Assembly: GCA_030248195.1 (NCBI GenBank) | Contig: JASAND010023828.1 | Coordinates: forward strand, 1 to 64,000 | Reading direction: 5' to 3' | Source: Trissonchulus latispiculum | Taxonomy: Eukaryota > Nematoda > Enoplea > Enoplida > Ironidae | Length of the DNA: 64,000 bases | Shown: positions 45,410-55,075 of the stretch, in pieces | Layout: the number at the start of each line of letters is the position of its first letter | Position numbering within the stretch: position 1 is the first letter of the stretch | The notes under the pieces: generated by a model | What the model was told of the DNA's origin: nothing | Database searches by the model: none | Seen by the model: the letters and a program-made list of their open reading frames with translations, nothing else | Position numbers and translations under genes: made by a program

Positions 45410-46329
45410 ATCAGCTGAACTCCCATTACAGGCTTATCAATCTTTCCTATGCCTGCTTCCCTTACAAAACTTTTTGCACAAGTCCCACAGCTTGCCAACT
45501 AGAGGATCAGTTCACAAGAAGTTTCACTTTTTGCTCACCCAACTCACCCAACACACCCAAGCTGAAAAAGTGAACCTTAAATGAAACTTAAAACACCAAT
45601 AACAAATAATTGGAGGATTTACCTCCGGAAGGGGCTCCACGGTTGTCGTTGTTACCAACCCCACGAAACATCAACAGGATGACCAATGAGAACCAGCGTT
45701 GCAGAAGGAACATAATCCTGTAAATAAGCAGACAGCAGTTGAATAAGTATGTTCTAAATAAGTACAATATATTATTGTACATGTGCACAGATATGACATA
45801 TTACGTTGTTGAATGAAGGTTGGGGTGGGATAGTTGGATTAGGTGGAGGTGGATAACAAACAGGTAGGATGGAACCACCACCCTCCACAGTTACTCCTAC
45901 TTTTAACTACCTTGGTAGGGGCCCGGGATTTCCTGTATAAACCAGACTTTAACAAATGTGTTAGGGTGCAAGTCGACCAGGGCAAGGTGCTGGATTAGCA
46001 ACATGTAAGATTTAAGTTTTCTTCTGACAATTGCCCCTCGCGTCCTTGCCCATGACCGTCGCCCACAGCTCCGGAGCTGCGAGGGGCACGACGGTGGTCG
46101 GCAGCCCAACCAAACCTATAATTAAAATAAACTGTTAACTTGGTTGTGACTCAACGTTAATCCACATTTTGATTCAAATTCGTTGCTGTTAGAAAAGTTG
46201 AAAATAATTTCTTTTAATTTTGTTTTAGTGTAACCTTTACTTGTGGTATTACTCAAAAGTAGACAGACCCTGTCTTTGAAGTCTCAATAATTTTTACAGC
46301 AAACTAAAAATCTCCTGAGTTCATTTTTA

Positions 46330-46830
46330 CTACGAAATAGCCGATTGGGAGGATATGTTTCCTCTTAGATCTGGCATGTATGTGACTTCAAAGTCAAAAT
46401 CATCCCTTTTGTCGTACAACTTGTAGTTGGAGTGTCCATTTTCAATTTTTATACTCAAATCTAAAACATCAGCTTCTGTGTTGTTTTGATTTACTTGCTT
46501 TAAGTTAAAGCTACTGGGGTATATATCTTTGTGTACTCTTTTGAACGTTCCTCTGTCATTGAATGTCGTAATGTCATCCATGTATTTGTACATTGCTTCT
46601 AAATCACTAATAACCTCGTAATCCCGAGCGTCTAACTTCTTCTTAATATAATCTAGCTCGTAACCGGACAGTAGTAAGTCCGCTATATATGGAGCTGCGT
46701 TAGTTCCCATAGGAACTCCGATGTTTTGCTTTATTACTTTCTTTCCGATCGTGAAAAATGTGTTTTCCACTATCCATTTTAACATATCTAATACTCTTTG
46801 TTGGTTAAATGCTCCTGGATTGTTTAGCAC
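46330..46830 (-). pseudogene. Reverse transcriptase palm C-terminal part with YMDD
   Basis: Motif B QNIGVPMGTNAAPYIADL and motif C YKYMDDITTFND are intact, followed by LDLSIKIENG and YMPDLRGNISSQS. The stop TAG at 46330 ends the frame early; thumb-like sequence continues in another frame to about 46,120 with one in-frame TGA. Confidence 0.87.
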
Positions 46831-47434
46831 TGCACCAGAACGCTGCTTTCCTGTTTCCTGTTATAAAATGTGTATCATTCCTAAACGCCAACTTAATTCG
46901 TGAATCAACTGTCGTTAAAATGTCCTTATGTTCTATGTTTGTGTACAGTTGTCCAAAATCGTAAGTGTCGACCGATCTAGCTGCGCCTTTATGTGTCGCA
47001 CTAACTGTATCTTTAACAATATTCTTGGAGTTGTTGATTGCCCAGTACAGCTTCACACCTCCGTGGTTCCTCTTTATTGCCCTACAATAGTTTTCAGTGC
47101 GTTGTTGAACCCTCTTAAGTATTCTTCCCGTTGTCTCCGATAATGCTTTGGTTACACATTTCTTGCTGGCAATGATAAATCGGAACCCTGTAGGTGTTTT
47201 ATGAAATTTTGGTATCATTTGAATATAGGGTAGTTCTCTTTCTTCTACCGGTACTTCTATTCCTAGTTTCCTACTTTGTGAACTGAGTGTGTTACAGATG
47301 TTGTCAATTGTTTCCCGTTGCTCCATATAAGTTGGAAGCCTATTGTTGGTACAATTTACTTCCTCTATTAACCGTTCAACATAAAACTTCTTACATATGA
47401 ATGAATGCGTAGTTTTGTGCTGCTTTATCGACAA
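46805..47434 (-). pseudogene. Reverse transcriptase fingers/palm N-terminal part
   Basis: Shows LPYIQMIPKFHKTPTGFRF and SKKCVTKALSETTGRILK, then motif A as DTYDFGQLYTNIEH with the first catalytic Asp. The frame is lost near 46,830, where motif B and C continue in another frame. Confidence 0.85.
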
Positions 47435-47876
47435 GTGTTATCACGTCTTTGTCCTGAAGTTTCTTAACTTCACGTCTTAATTGAACATAATCAGGGATGC
47501 GTTCCCTCTGAGGTATTGCCCTGTTACCGTGTTCCCACCAGGTGTTTAATATTGCAGTCTTCCAAGGATTACATTCTTCAATCACGGTTTTCTTTCCGTT
47601 GTATACTTTATTCAAATACTGATTTAGTGCATGTTCCAGTTCTTGGAAGCACTCTAGTTTGTTGAGCCTCTTCGTCAATCTATACTTTGTTCCACGTCGA
47701 AGCATTTCTCTAAGTTCTGTATCTTTTATTAGTGACAGAACCCCGGAGACCACATGTCCGAAATGTGGGTCCACGTGTGTAGAGTTTCTACAATCACAAT
47801 CCTTGCCAAAGTATAAGTCTCCTTGGTCATTAGTTTGAATTTGTTTGCACGTCTCTTTATAATTAAAACATTGCAA
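47391..47876 (-). pseudogene. CxC linker and reverse transcriptase N-terminal region
   Basis: Contains the CxC motif (CDCRNS), then HFGHVVSGVLSLI and LRRGTKYR, blocks that precede the fingers domain in Penelope-type enzymes, and ends in VDKAAQNYAFI. A TTCATTCA tandem duplication at about 47,400 shifts the frame. The open frame begins without an ATG, as expected for an interrupted longer frame. Confidence 0.8.
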
Positions 47877-47918
47877 TGCAAAAGGTGTATCATACTTATA
47901 TAGTATTAAAGGTCTTGT

Positions 47919-48506
47919 TTATTGGTTTTTGTCTGGGTCTGGCCACAGGTCCAGTATAGCTCTGCTAGACAGAATTGTTTGTGGTGGAATTATATCAAAG
48001 TAGTTATTTGGGTATTTGATAAACAGTTTGGGTCTGTTAGCTGTTCTTTTGTTGACCATGGTTTTCTCTAATCTACTTTTACAAATATCAAACATTAGGT
48101 TGTCTAAGGGATGGGCTGTTCTCACTGATAAGTGCAGGTAAAGTTTGGATATTGTTTTCCTTTTCCAATGCATTAGGGTAGTGTATACGTCTTTTCTTAC
48201 CACGTAAGTATCAGATTGGTTTACACACTGTTGGCTGAAGCGTCGGTGTGCATTACTTACGAAGTTTGGGATATCCGTTACTATATTCTTGTTTTTGTTT
48301 GGAACTTTTTTCCCTCTTTTCTTTCCGCTTCTTCTATTACCTTTAAAGTTATTGATCACTGGTTGTCCGTAACACTCTCCTGCTAGTCTGTCGTTAAGAC
48401 CGTAAGGATACTTGGTGCTTAATCTTTTAATCCAGAAATTTTCTCGGTCTAGTCTGTTGGTTGCACTATCGTTGTCACTAAATTTTTCTATTACTCTTAC
48501 TTTCAT
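47919..48506 (-). pseudogene. GIY-YIG C-terminal half and linker of the Penelope-like element
   Basis: Begins a few residues before the nuclease helix with the conserved Glu (RENFWIKRLS) and YPYGLNDRL, and continues through a Lys/Arg-rich linker. It ends at TAA (47919-47921), which is in frame with the downstream reverse transcriptase part, so one nonsense change separates them. Confidence 0.8.
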
Positions 48507-48538
48507 TTTACCTTTGCACAGTCCCGATTTGAAATGTT

Positions 48539-48832
48539 CTACAGATACTTACAGCCCTGTTTGCCTTGTTCTATAGACCTCCTATGCTCACCGAACCTTT
48601 CTCTTAACTGTCTGCCCGTTTCCCCCACGTACTGTACACCACATCCACTGCAAGTGATTAGGTAAATTAGGTTGCTGCTGCCGCAGTTAACTAAAGTGGA
48701 ATTATCATGTAACTTCATGATGTATTTTTTACAGTTGAACGCACCCTTGAACTTAAGGTTAGTATCCACGAAATTACAAGTTAAGCACCTTGGTTTGTTG
48801 CATCTTTCTGTGGCTAACGTAGGTAGTAGCAA
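48539..48832 (-). pseudogene. GIY-YIG nuclease N-terminal half of the Penelope-like element
   Basis: The zinc-binding CNKPRCLTC precedes the GIY-YIG core, whose two signature strands read LIYLI and QYVGETG, followed by RQLRERFGEHRR. A frameshift near 48,540 separates it from the second half of the nuclease in the next frame. The start codon is unclear because the 5' end abuts a CAAGAGTACATAAT sequence at 48,830, the terminus of the 7-bp-TSD MITE family. Confidence 0.85.
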
Positions 48833-48880
48833 GAGTACATAATATAAAAGTATGTACGGTTAAATGGGGGGGGGGCCCAA
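48830..48880. mobile_element. Terminus of a CAAGAG-family MITE
   Basis: CAAGAGTACATAATATAA followed by a G-run matches the left end of the 7-bp-TSD family. The opposite end was not found before 49.6 kb, so this is a fragment at the 5' edge of the Penelope-like element. Confidence 0.5.
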
Positions 48881-49368
48881 GTAAGCTACCCAGACTTACT
48901 TGAGCTTTGTCGCTATAGTGAACTTAACGTTATACGAGACGAATAAACGTTAGAGCGTTGTTTACCGCGGCGTCCCACGTGCACTGGCAGCGACAGACAG
49001 CACAGTAGGAACGAGGCGATTCTATCAGATAATCTATACTAGGCAAGCAACGTTTACATAAACTTGTCCATAATACTAGACCTTAAAGGGCTTTAATCCT
49101 GAAGGTTAATCGTGACTTCAAGGTAGTAACTGTGGAGAGGCCTGTCCTTACTAAAAACATTAAGCAGTGAAAAGGGAGCAATAAGAAGTAGACCACCTTA
49201 ACCTTCATTCACATTAGTGATCCTACCTATGTACGCAGAACACACCGATTTTACTCTGATTATATTTGCAAATCGAAATACTTTATTCTCAGATTCCAAA
49301 CAATAACACCAAAAATAATCCAAAACATACATATCAAATAACCATACTGATAAAGTATAGCAGCCAGC

Positions 49369-49581
49369 TTATCGAGACAGGTGCTTAGGGACAAAGGGTC
49401 CTCCAGCCTTTTCAACATAACCGTCAGGTAGGTTATGTACAGTATAGGTGGAAGTCTGATCCCCAATGGTAACCGAGATAACCGGGTCAAGAGGTCTGTC
49501 ATCCACTCTGACTTTTTCTTTTGCTGCCACAACCTTATGTTCCACCAGTTTGTTAGAGAGTTTCAACAAGTATCCCTTCAT
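49369..49581 (-). CDS. Small hypothetical open frame
   Basis: A 70-codon ATG-initiated frame beginning MKGYLLKLSNKLVEHK, charged and protein-like in composition, lying between the Penelope-like element and the Polinton. No family is recognised and no neighbour gives a function. It may be a remnant of another virus-like insertion or chance. Confidence 0.2.
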   Translation of the reverse strand: MKGYLLKLSNKLVEHKVVAAKEKVRVDDRPLDPVISVTIGDQTSTYTVHNLPDGYVEKAGGPFVPKHLSR

Positions 49582-50165
49582 TTGTGCCTTTATGGGTTCG
49601 TAGTGTCGAGGTTAAAGTAGTATAGGTCAGCACAATTGGGAGCTGTTTGTACAGGTGTGCTGGAGTCAAATGGGAGCTAATTAATCATACAGGTAAGGTC
49701 ATTAATCATGCAGGCAGATGTTCTCAAGGTCATTATTGGCCAATTTTCCCTCTAGCTTGGACTAGCTTTGTAACATTGTACTAAATTTTTAACACAGTGT
49801 TATTGGACTATATTGTATATAACTTTACCTACGTATTTAACTTTAAGTTTGCTAGACTATAGGTTGTTTACCTGTCTAAGTAGTGTTTGTTAATTAACTG
49901 TCTAATTAAGTACGTAAATTTAATTAAGTAACATTTTCAAACTTTTATTTACCTGACTGTTTGTCAATGACGCTTCTGCTACCTATTTGCTTCAGAGTTG
50001 TAAAGGCCAACTATATTTCTACAAATTTTTTCCATTTTCCTTAACTAAATTTTCCTTGCCTTTATTCTTCTATATGCCGTCTGGACCTTTATACTAACCT
50101 TGAAATGGAAGGAAGAAAATAAACACTTAAGGAATCCAAAATTTGTAGTTAGGTAGTTCAGATGA

Positions 50166-51825
50166 CATGAGTCTCCTGTTAGCTGCCTTTTAGCAGGCTC
50201 ATAGGAATAACACACTGAGGACTCAAACCTGTCAAAAGTCTTTCTCTCCCTATTAGCAGCCTTTCTGCAGGCTCATAGGAATAACATACTGAGGACTCAA
50301 ACCTGTCAAAAGTCTTTCTCCCTATTAGCTGCCTGCTTGCTTTAAAAGTTTTTCTCTCCCTACTAGCGGGCTCATATCTTCAACACACTGAGGACTCAAA
50401 GCTGTCAAAAGTCTTTCTCTCCCTATTAGCAGCCTGCTGGTTGATACACACTGAGGACTCAAAGCTGTCAAAAGTCTTTCTCTCCTATTAGAGTGCCTTC
50501 TAGCAGGCTCATAGGAATAGCATACTGAGGACTCAAACCTGTCAAAAGTCTTTCTCCCTACTAGCAGCCTGCTTGCTTTAAAAATTTTTCTCCCTTCTAG
50601 CAGGCTCATATCTTCAACACACTGAGGACTCAAACCTGTCAAAAGTCTTTCTCCCTACTAGCTGCCTTCTGGTAGGCTCATAGGAATAACATACTGAGGA
50701 CTCAAAGCTGTCAAAAGTCTTTCTCCCTGCTAGCAGCCTGCTTGCTTCAAAAATTTCTCTCTTCTAGCAGGCTCATAGGAATAGCATACTGAGGACTTTA
50801 ACCTGTCTCCCAAAGCTTACCAATTCACCTTATCTAGTTTGATTGCACCTGTCTCATTGAAATTAAATACGTAAACAAGAATTGAAAATGAAAATTTTAT
50901 GACAGCGATAACGTAATATTGGCAATACTTATCACACTAATTTTGGTGTCAGCTTAAAGAGCATGTGTTGAACCAACTTCGGTCACCTGGTGGTAATTAT
51001 TGGTTGACTAATTAGTTAGTAATAATTTGTTAAATTTGACTATGAAAATTGGCTGAAAATGGGTGATTATAATTTTATGTCTCCAATTACGTAATATTGG
51101 CAATACTTATCACTTTAATCTTTGTGTCTACGTAAAGAGCATGTGTTGAACTAACTTCGGTCAACTAATTTTGTTTAGTAGTTAACTAATTAGTTAGTAA
51201 TAATTTACTAAAGTCAACTATAACAATTGGCTGAAAATGAAAATTTTATGTCTCTAATTGCGTAAGATTGTTGACACCTATTGGGTTAATTATGGTGCCT
51301 GTGTAATAAAGTAATAATGAACTAACTTCTGTCACCTGTTGATAATTATAGGTTAACTAATTAGTTAATAATAATTAAAGGTGACTCGAAAAATCTGTGT
51401 GTAATGAATACGACAACAATTACGTGAAAATTGGGAATAGGCTAAAGGTTAAAAGAAAAGGACAATACAACTTTTGTTCAATAATTAATGAACAAGGGTA
51501 TGCAAGATAGAGGTATGCAAGGTATTTTATGAAACCTAGCACAAGAATGCTGCAAAGTTTAGACATATATTGCAAGTTTGGCAGGTTTATTAACCCTACT
51601 GACATTGACTTTCACCAGATTTGTTCACTTACTTTACATCACCACGACAATGAATTCCGGTAAGATTGTTAATTGTAGCATTTTTAAAAGTTGTATTTTT
51701 AATGATTGCATTTTTAGTCGTCATATTTTGAATTCTTGTATATTACTATTTTAAACATTACATTTTACAGTTTGAACATTTCATAGTTTTTAGATTAGCA
51801 TTATTTGTTGTGTGAAATGTTTCAG
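50166..51825 (+). repeat. Left terminal inverted repeat, including promoter region, exon 1 and intron
   Basis: Matches the reverse complement of 62,291-64,000. From outside in: subterminal tandem repeats, an AT-rich block with repeated TTAGTTAACTA words, a short exon with ATG at 51650, and an intron. Similarity continues through the intron (TAGATTAGCATTATTTGTT) and ends at the acceptor CAG (51823-51825), where unrelated coding sequence begins. Confidence 0.9.
50170..50820. repeat. Subterminal tandem repeats of the left TIR
   Basis: Units of roughly 70-80 bases containing TTGAGTCCTCAGT, TATTCCTATGAGCC, and GGGAGAAAGACTTTTGACAG (reverse strand) are repeated about eight times. Unit order and number differ from the right end, typical of unequal exchange in Polinton subterminal arrays. 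Confidence 0.9.
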
Positions 51826-52589
51826 ATTCACGTTCCAAGTTTGAATGTTCCATTTGCGCAGAAAAATTCGGACGTAATGGAAACCTCCTGAGACACATGC
51901 GCCGCCAGCATCAACCAATATCCTGCGACAAATGTGGAGAAACTTTCCCCGGCCAACGGCAATTACGACAACACAAGAAGACTGCCCACTCAGCCTTTAT
52001 GGAACAAATGGCCGAGCAAATCAAGAGCCAATTTCTTTGTGATCAGTGTGGTAAAAAGTTCACAGAAGAATCCCTCCTCAAGGAACATATTGAAAAGGAA
52101 CATCCACCCACCACCGGAGATCCATTGGAGGAAGACCCTGTTAACCCTCCACCAGATGCCAGTGAGATTTACCAAGCCAACTGGTATCAAATTAGAACCT
52201 ACCACACCATCAAGAAGTTTATGCGCCAGTACAATTTCCGCCTGAAGACCACGTCCATGAAGGAAATAGAGAAAGCCCTCCTGTCAGTATTCCTAGACCA
52301 CAAGTACAGGTCTAAATGGAATGTTTCATTTGGCTTCATCCTCAGAAATATACTCAACGATGAATTGATATATTACTATGCCAGCAACAACACTTCCCTG
52401 TTTACCTTACCTCGCCTCATTTCCAGCAGAGCAGAATTGGATCGGTTTATTGAAGATATTGAAAGCAAAGATCATATTGAATGGGCGTTTCAACAGCGTC
52501 CTAACACCAAGTTTGTTGTACATGAAGTCACTAATATGATGGTTACACTATACTGTTTGACTGGTCATTGTGCAGTAAATATGCATTAA
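51650..52589 (+). CDS. C2H2 zinc-finger protein, spliced from a TIR exon
   Basis: Exon 1 (51650-51659) supplies the first three codons and one base; exon 2 is 51826-52589; donor G/GTAAGA, acceptor TTTCAG. Joining keeps frame and adds a first zinc finger that an unspliced ATG at 51897 would miss. The predicted length is 257 residues. Three C2H2 fingers lie in the N-terminal third (cores CSICAEKF, CDKCGETF, CDQCGKKF, each with His pairs). A C-terminal region follows with WNVSFGFILRN, LIYYYASNNTSLF and VVHEVTN. From memory, similar zinc-finger plus FGFILRN-type regions precede the DNA polymerase domain in other Polinton reading frames; here the frame stops just after this region. It may therefore be a polymerase N-terminal remnant or a stand-alone DNA-binding protein. 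Confidence 0.8.
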
Positions 52590-52619
52590 CAATGTAAATG
52601 CTATTATCAATATTATTCT

Positions 52620-52686
52620 TATGGCTACTACTTAATCACTGTTAGCAGTATTATTATTATTGTTATCAGTATTATTATTGCTAATC

Positions 52687-52724
<38 letters not shown>

Positions 52725-52760
52725 TACTATTATATTATTAATATTATTATGGTTACTACT
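52620..52760. repeat. (ATT)n microsatellite
   Basis: ATT triplet repeats occupy the gap between the convergent zinc-finger gene and the minus-strand gene block. This is where the polymerase domain would be expected if it had been deleted. Confidence 0.9.
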
Positions 52761-52867
52761 GTATAATCACTATGTTTATTATATTATTACTATCATTTGT
52801 TATTATTGCATATTTTTACTAGTAAACTATTAACGAAATGTACAAGACATTACATTAGACAAACTAC

Positions 52868-53206
52868 TTAGTAGTAGTATTCACTTAGGGCACCACGTAG
52901 GTATTCAAGTTCTGTGGTGTTGGCAATCTTAAAGCCAGTCATTTTATCGTGGATAGACTGAAGACGTCTGTCAGTGTTATAGCAGTACTCCCAACATTGA
53001 TCCCATTCAATGTAGTGACAGGCATTGGATCGATGACTCAGGTCACCCTCGCGACACAGGTGTAAACTGCAGTCCTCTAGTCGGCGGTACAGGTGATCAC
53101 CTTCTACTACGGTGGTAACATTGCCATGAGATAGTTGAATACCATTATCGGTCTCTGTAATGTCTACAGAAGACACTATAGCGATTAGGCTCAGTAGTAG
53201 TAACAT
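52868..53206 (-). CDS. Small secreted Cys-rich protein
   Basis: 112 residues from ATG 53206. An N-terminal hydrophobic stretch (LLLLSLIAIVSS) looks like a cleavable signal peptide. The mature part has five cysteines within about 35 residues and two N-glycosylation sequons (NVT, NTT). No family recognised. It could be a virion surface or secreted host-interaction protein. It is the last gene of the minus-strand block, follows the protease by 36 bases, and has a CATAAAAA motif 43 bases upstream. Confidence 0.6.
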   Translation of the reverse strand: MLLLLSLIAIVSSVDITETDNGIQLSHGNVTTVVEGDHLYRRLEDCSLHLCREGDLSHRSNACHYIEWDQCWEYCYNTDRRLQSIHDKMTGFKIANTTELEYLRGALSEYYY

Positions 53207-53242
53207 AGTTCTCTATGTATATATAATATCCTCTTGAAAACT

Positions 53243-53707
53243 TCACCTTGACTTTTTATGGGATTTCTGGCAGTAAGGTGTGGGTTCTAGTGTCACCCGA
53301 TCAACAAAGGTCTTGACAATGTTATCATTAGTGTCACTTCTTCGCCTCAGATAGTTGACAATTGACTCCATCGATCTTCCTCGGGACCTGTGGTGAAGGA
53401 AGTATATACAGTACTCCCCACATACATCAGTAGTGAAATCTTGCAACTGAATGCGATTATACTGTAGTTCCCTCCTGCCAATGTATGACATGAAGAGGAG
53501 AGGAGGTAGTCCGTAGCTGTCAAAATATTCTACCCTGTTATCCTCTAGCCACATTGCAACCCAGTGTTCACCAGCCTGACCGGATGCCTCAGTGTTAGCA
53601 ACAAGACATCCTGGGCGGTACCGTGGTAGCTTATCACTGGGAAATACTCCTAGGAGAGGAACTTTGCAATCTTTCCTTAAAGTCTCAAGGATCTCACGGG
53701 TATTCAT
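53243..53707 (-). CDS. Adenain-like cysteine protease (maturation protease)
   Basis: 154 residues. The papain-like/adenain (C5, ULP1 superfamily) catalytic set is visible: His48 in GEHWVAMW, Asp63 in VEYFDSYG, Gln89 (oxyanion hole) and nucleophile Cys96 in DVCGEYC, with the seven-residue Gln-Cys spacing typical of adenain. Such proteases cleave capsid precursor proteins during virion maturation. The start ATG overlaps the stop of the major capsid gene (ATGA), implying co-transcription. Length and motifs fit the Polinton protease family. Confidence 0.92.
   Translation of the reverse strand: MNTREILETLRKDCKVPLLGVFPSDKLPRYRPGCLVANTEASGQAGEHWVAMWLEDNRVEYFDSYGLPPLLFMSYIGRRELQYNRIQLQDFTTDVCGEYCIYFLHHRSRGRSMESIVNYLRRRSDTNDNIVKTFVDRVTLEPTPYCQKSHKKSR
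53250..53262 (-). promoter_or_regulatory. TATA-like motif CCATAAAAAGTC upstream of the secreted protein
   Basis: Lies about 43 bases before the ATG at 53206, inside the protease C-terminal codons. It is a member of the CATAAAAA set seen before five genes of the element. A second AT-rich TATATAT stretch lies closer to the ATG. Confidence 0.4.
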
Positions 53708-55023
53708 AGTGCGTAGTCAAAGAATGGTGTCCGATTATAGTCTATTGATATGAGATTATCAAATTCTCCGTATATAATGATTTCTACTCCCTGGGGATAA
53801 GTGGCGGCTGGTAGGGCCTTCTCTAGTTGCATCCTCAGTGACACATCACCTTCCTTGATCAGTTGCATTGCCCCAGTATCAATATTGTCTGGTGTCAGGT
53901 CAAAGGCAAAAATGGTGTATCCTTTGGCAAAGTCTTCGTAGGAAATGTCTGCTCCCTTGGTGGATCCGGCCATATCGTTGCCTTCATAGAGGTATATGAA
54001 GGGCATCGTATACTGGAACTTATCCCATGCCATCTTCATTGGCTGCTTTGGTACAAACTCATCACCATACTTTAGGGCAATCTCACTGACATTACAGTGT
54101 TGGAACTCAAGGGGATTATGCTTCTGACTTCCATTGAATGCCTCTGACTTGACCATTGCCACTAGGACTCTACGTGGGAGTTGACCGGTGAATATGGAAT
54201 TCTCAACAACAGTCTGCACACCAGGAGCGATATGCCTGGTGACCAGTTTAGTCCTCCTGATTGGGTACTTGGCCGTCTCATGGTCTCTCAGTACACCCTC
54301 AATTGCCATGGTGAGAGAGTCTTGTGGTCTGACTTTCCACACATACCAACGTATATCGTCGACTAAAAGTTTGTATCCACTGGTTGCTGACTGGAGGAGG
54401 ATGTCGTCACTGTTACGGTGTAATTCCAGACTCAACTGACACTCACTCAGAAGGTATCGGTCTTGCTTGAAGAGGTCGCAATGAAGGGGTCCTGCCACTA
54501 CTACATACCGGCCATCTGTAAATGGTATACCCCGATGCTTAGCTGCCGTAGTGGAGATATCATTGAAATCACTATCCTTTGCAAATAGGTTGCTCTGTAG
54601 GTGAGACGTCTTTGCTTCTTTCCCAAAGTTGGCTATAGTCTCCAGGTAGGCTCCATAGTGATAAAGGTCTCCACTGTTGTAAATTTCCTTGTCGGATAGT
54701 TTGACCACTAATCGTCTAATGAATGACTTTGCTAGCATATTGATGGGTGCTACCGAGATACTCCCGTCGGCCGCCTTTGCTACTGCCTTTCCATCACTAT
54801 CAGTTATCCTTAGCTTTAGGTAAAGGTAGTTCCGGTTCAGGTCAAGCATATAGGAGTCCTTAGGTACAAGGAATAGGTATGGACCATTACTGGTTACAGG
54901 ATTTAGGGGATAAATTTCTGCCATGTAGCCACTCTCCACACTGACCTGAGTTGGAGGTAGCGAGAAGAGATCCATTTCGGACTTGAAGCCCGGCATAGAC
55001 CGTTCATCTACTTGCTTAGCCAT
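53704..55023 (-). CDS. Major capsid protein candidate (F54H12.2-like Polinton protein)
   Basis: 439 residues. It belongs to the protein group often annotated in animal genomes as F54H12.2-like and derived from Polintons; recognised from SGYMAEIYPLNP near residue 30, then LDLNRNYLYLKLRI and the C-terminal EIIIYGEFDNLISID. The family has been interpreted as a double jelly-roll capsid protein, so this is the likeliest capsomer subunit; the fold itself is inferred from family, not seen. It sits directly upstream of the protease and downstream of the pVI-like and minor capsid genes, a normal virion cluster. A CATAAAAA motif is 38 bases upstream. Confidence 0.75.
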   Translation of the reverse strand: MAKQVDERSMPGFKSEMDLFSLPPTQVSVESGYMAEIYPLNPVTSNGPYLFLVPKDSYMLDLNRNYLYLKLRITDSDGKAVAKAADGSISVAPINMLAKSFIRRLVVKLSDKEIYNSGDLYHYGAYLETIANFGKEAKTSHLQSNLFAKDSDFNDISTTAAKHRGIPFTDGRYVVVAGPLHCDLFKQDRYLLSECQLSLELHRNSDDILLQSATSGYKLLVDDIRWYVWKVRPQDSLTMAIEGVLRDHETAKYPIRRTKLVTRHIAPGVQTVVENSIFTGQLPRRVLVAMVKSEAFNGSQKHNPLEFQHCNVSEIALKYGDEFVPKQPMKMAWDKFQYTMPFIYLYEGNDMAGSTKGADISYEDFAKGYTIFAFDLTPDNIDTGAMQLIKEGDVSLRMQLEKALPAATYPQGVEIIIYGEFDNLISIDYNRTPFFDYAL

Positions 55024-55060
55024 TGAAATAATTGTTAGCGTATTACTATAGTTACATAGG

Positions 55061-55075
55061 GCGGGTTTTTATGGG
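55061..55075 (-). promoter_or_regulatory. TATA-like motif CCCATAAAAACCCGC upstream of major capsid gene
   Basis: About 38 bases before the capsid ATG at 55023 and overlapping the end of the preceding gene. Shares the CATAAAAA core with four other sites in the element. Confidence 0.5.

Larger units (their letters stand above)
44225..45580. repeat. Tandem units of about 275 bp with tRNA-Arg-like genes
   Basis: Four units contain a minus-strand tRNA-like gene followed by AGCTTGCCAACTAGAGGATC and CACCCAACTCACCCAA text. The last two units are nearly identical. The repeated 61-67 codon open frames here are translations of the tRNA and its flank and are not proteins. Confidence 0.9.
46120..48832 (-). 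mobile_element. Penelope-like retroelement, N-terminal GIY-YIG (Naiad type), degenerate
   Basis: Read on the minus strand, the coding order is: a CNKPRCLTC zinc-binding motif; a GIY-YIG nuclease (LIYLITCSGCGVQYVGETGR, then the NFWIKRLST..YPYGLNDRL half); a linker with a CxC motif (CDCRNS); and a Penelope reverse transcriptase with YDFGQLYTNIEH, GVPMGTNAAPYIADL and the catalytic YMDD. Canonical Penelope elements have the nuclease after the reverse transcriptase, so this is the permuted Naiad-type order. The copy is dead: a frameshift near 48,540, an in-frame TAA at 47919-47921, a 4-base tandem duplication causing a frameshift near 47,400, a frameshift near 46,830, a stop at 46330, and an in-frame TGA near 46,240. 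Thumb-domain similarity continues to about 46,120. No long pseudo-LTR was recognised. Confidence 0.9.

Noticed and set aside
44262..45498. Repeated 61-67 residue proteins
   Set aside because: They are translations of tRNA-like repeats and their flanks.
51420..51605. 61-codon frame antisense in the left TIR, repeated at 62488-62673
   Set aside because: The two copies are alike only because the TIRs are; it lies in the probable promoter region of the shared exon, opposite to transcription.
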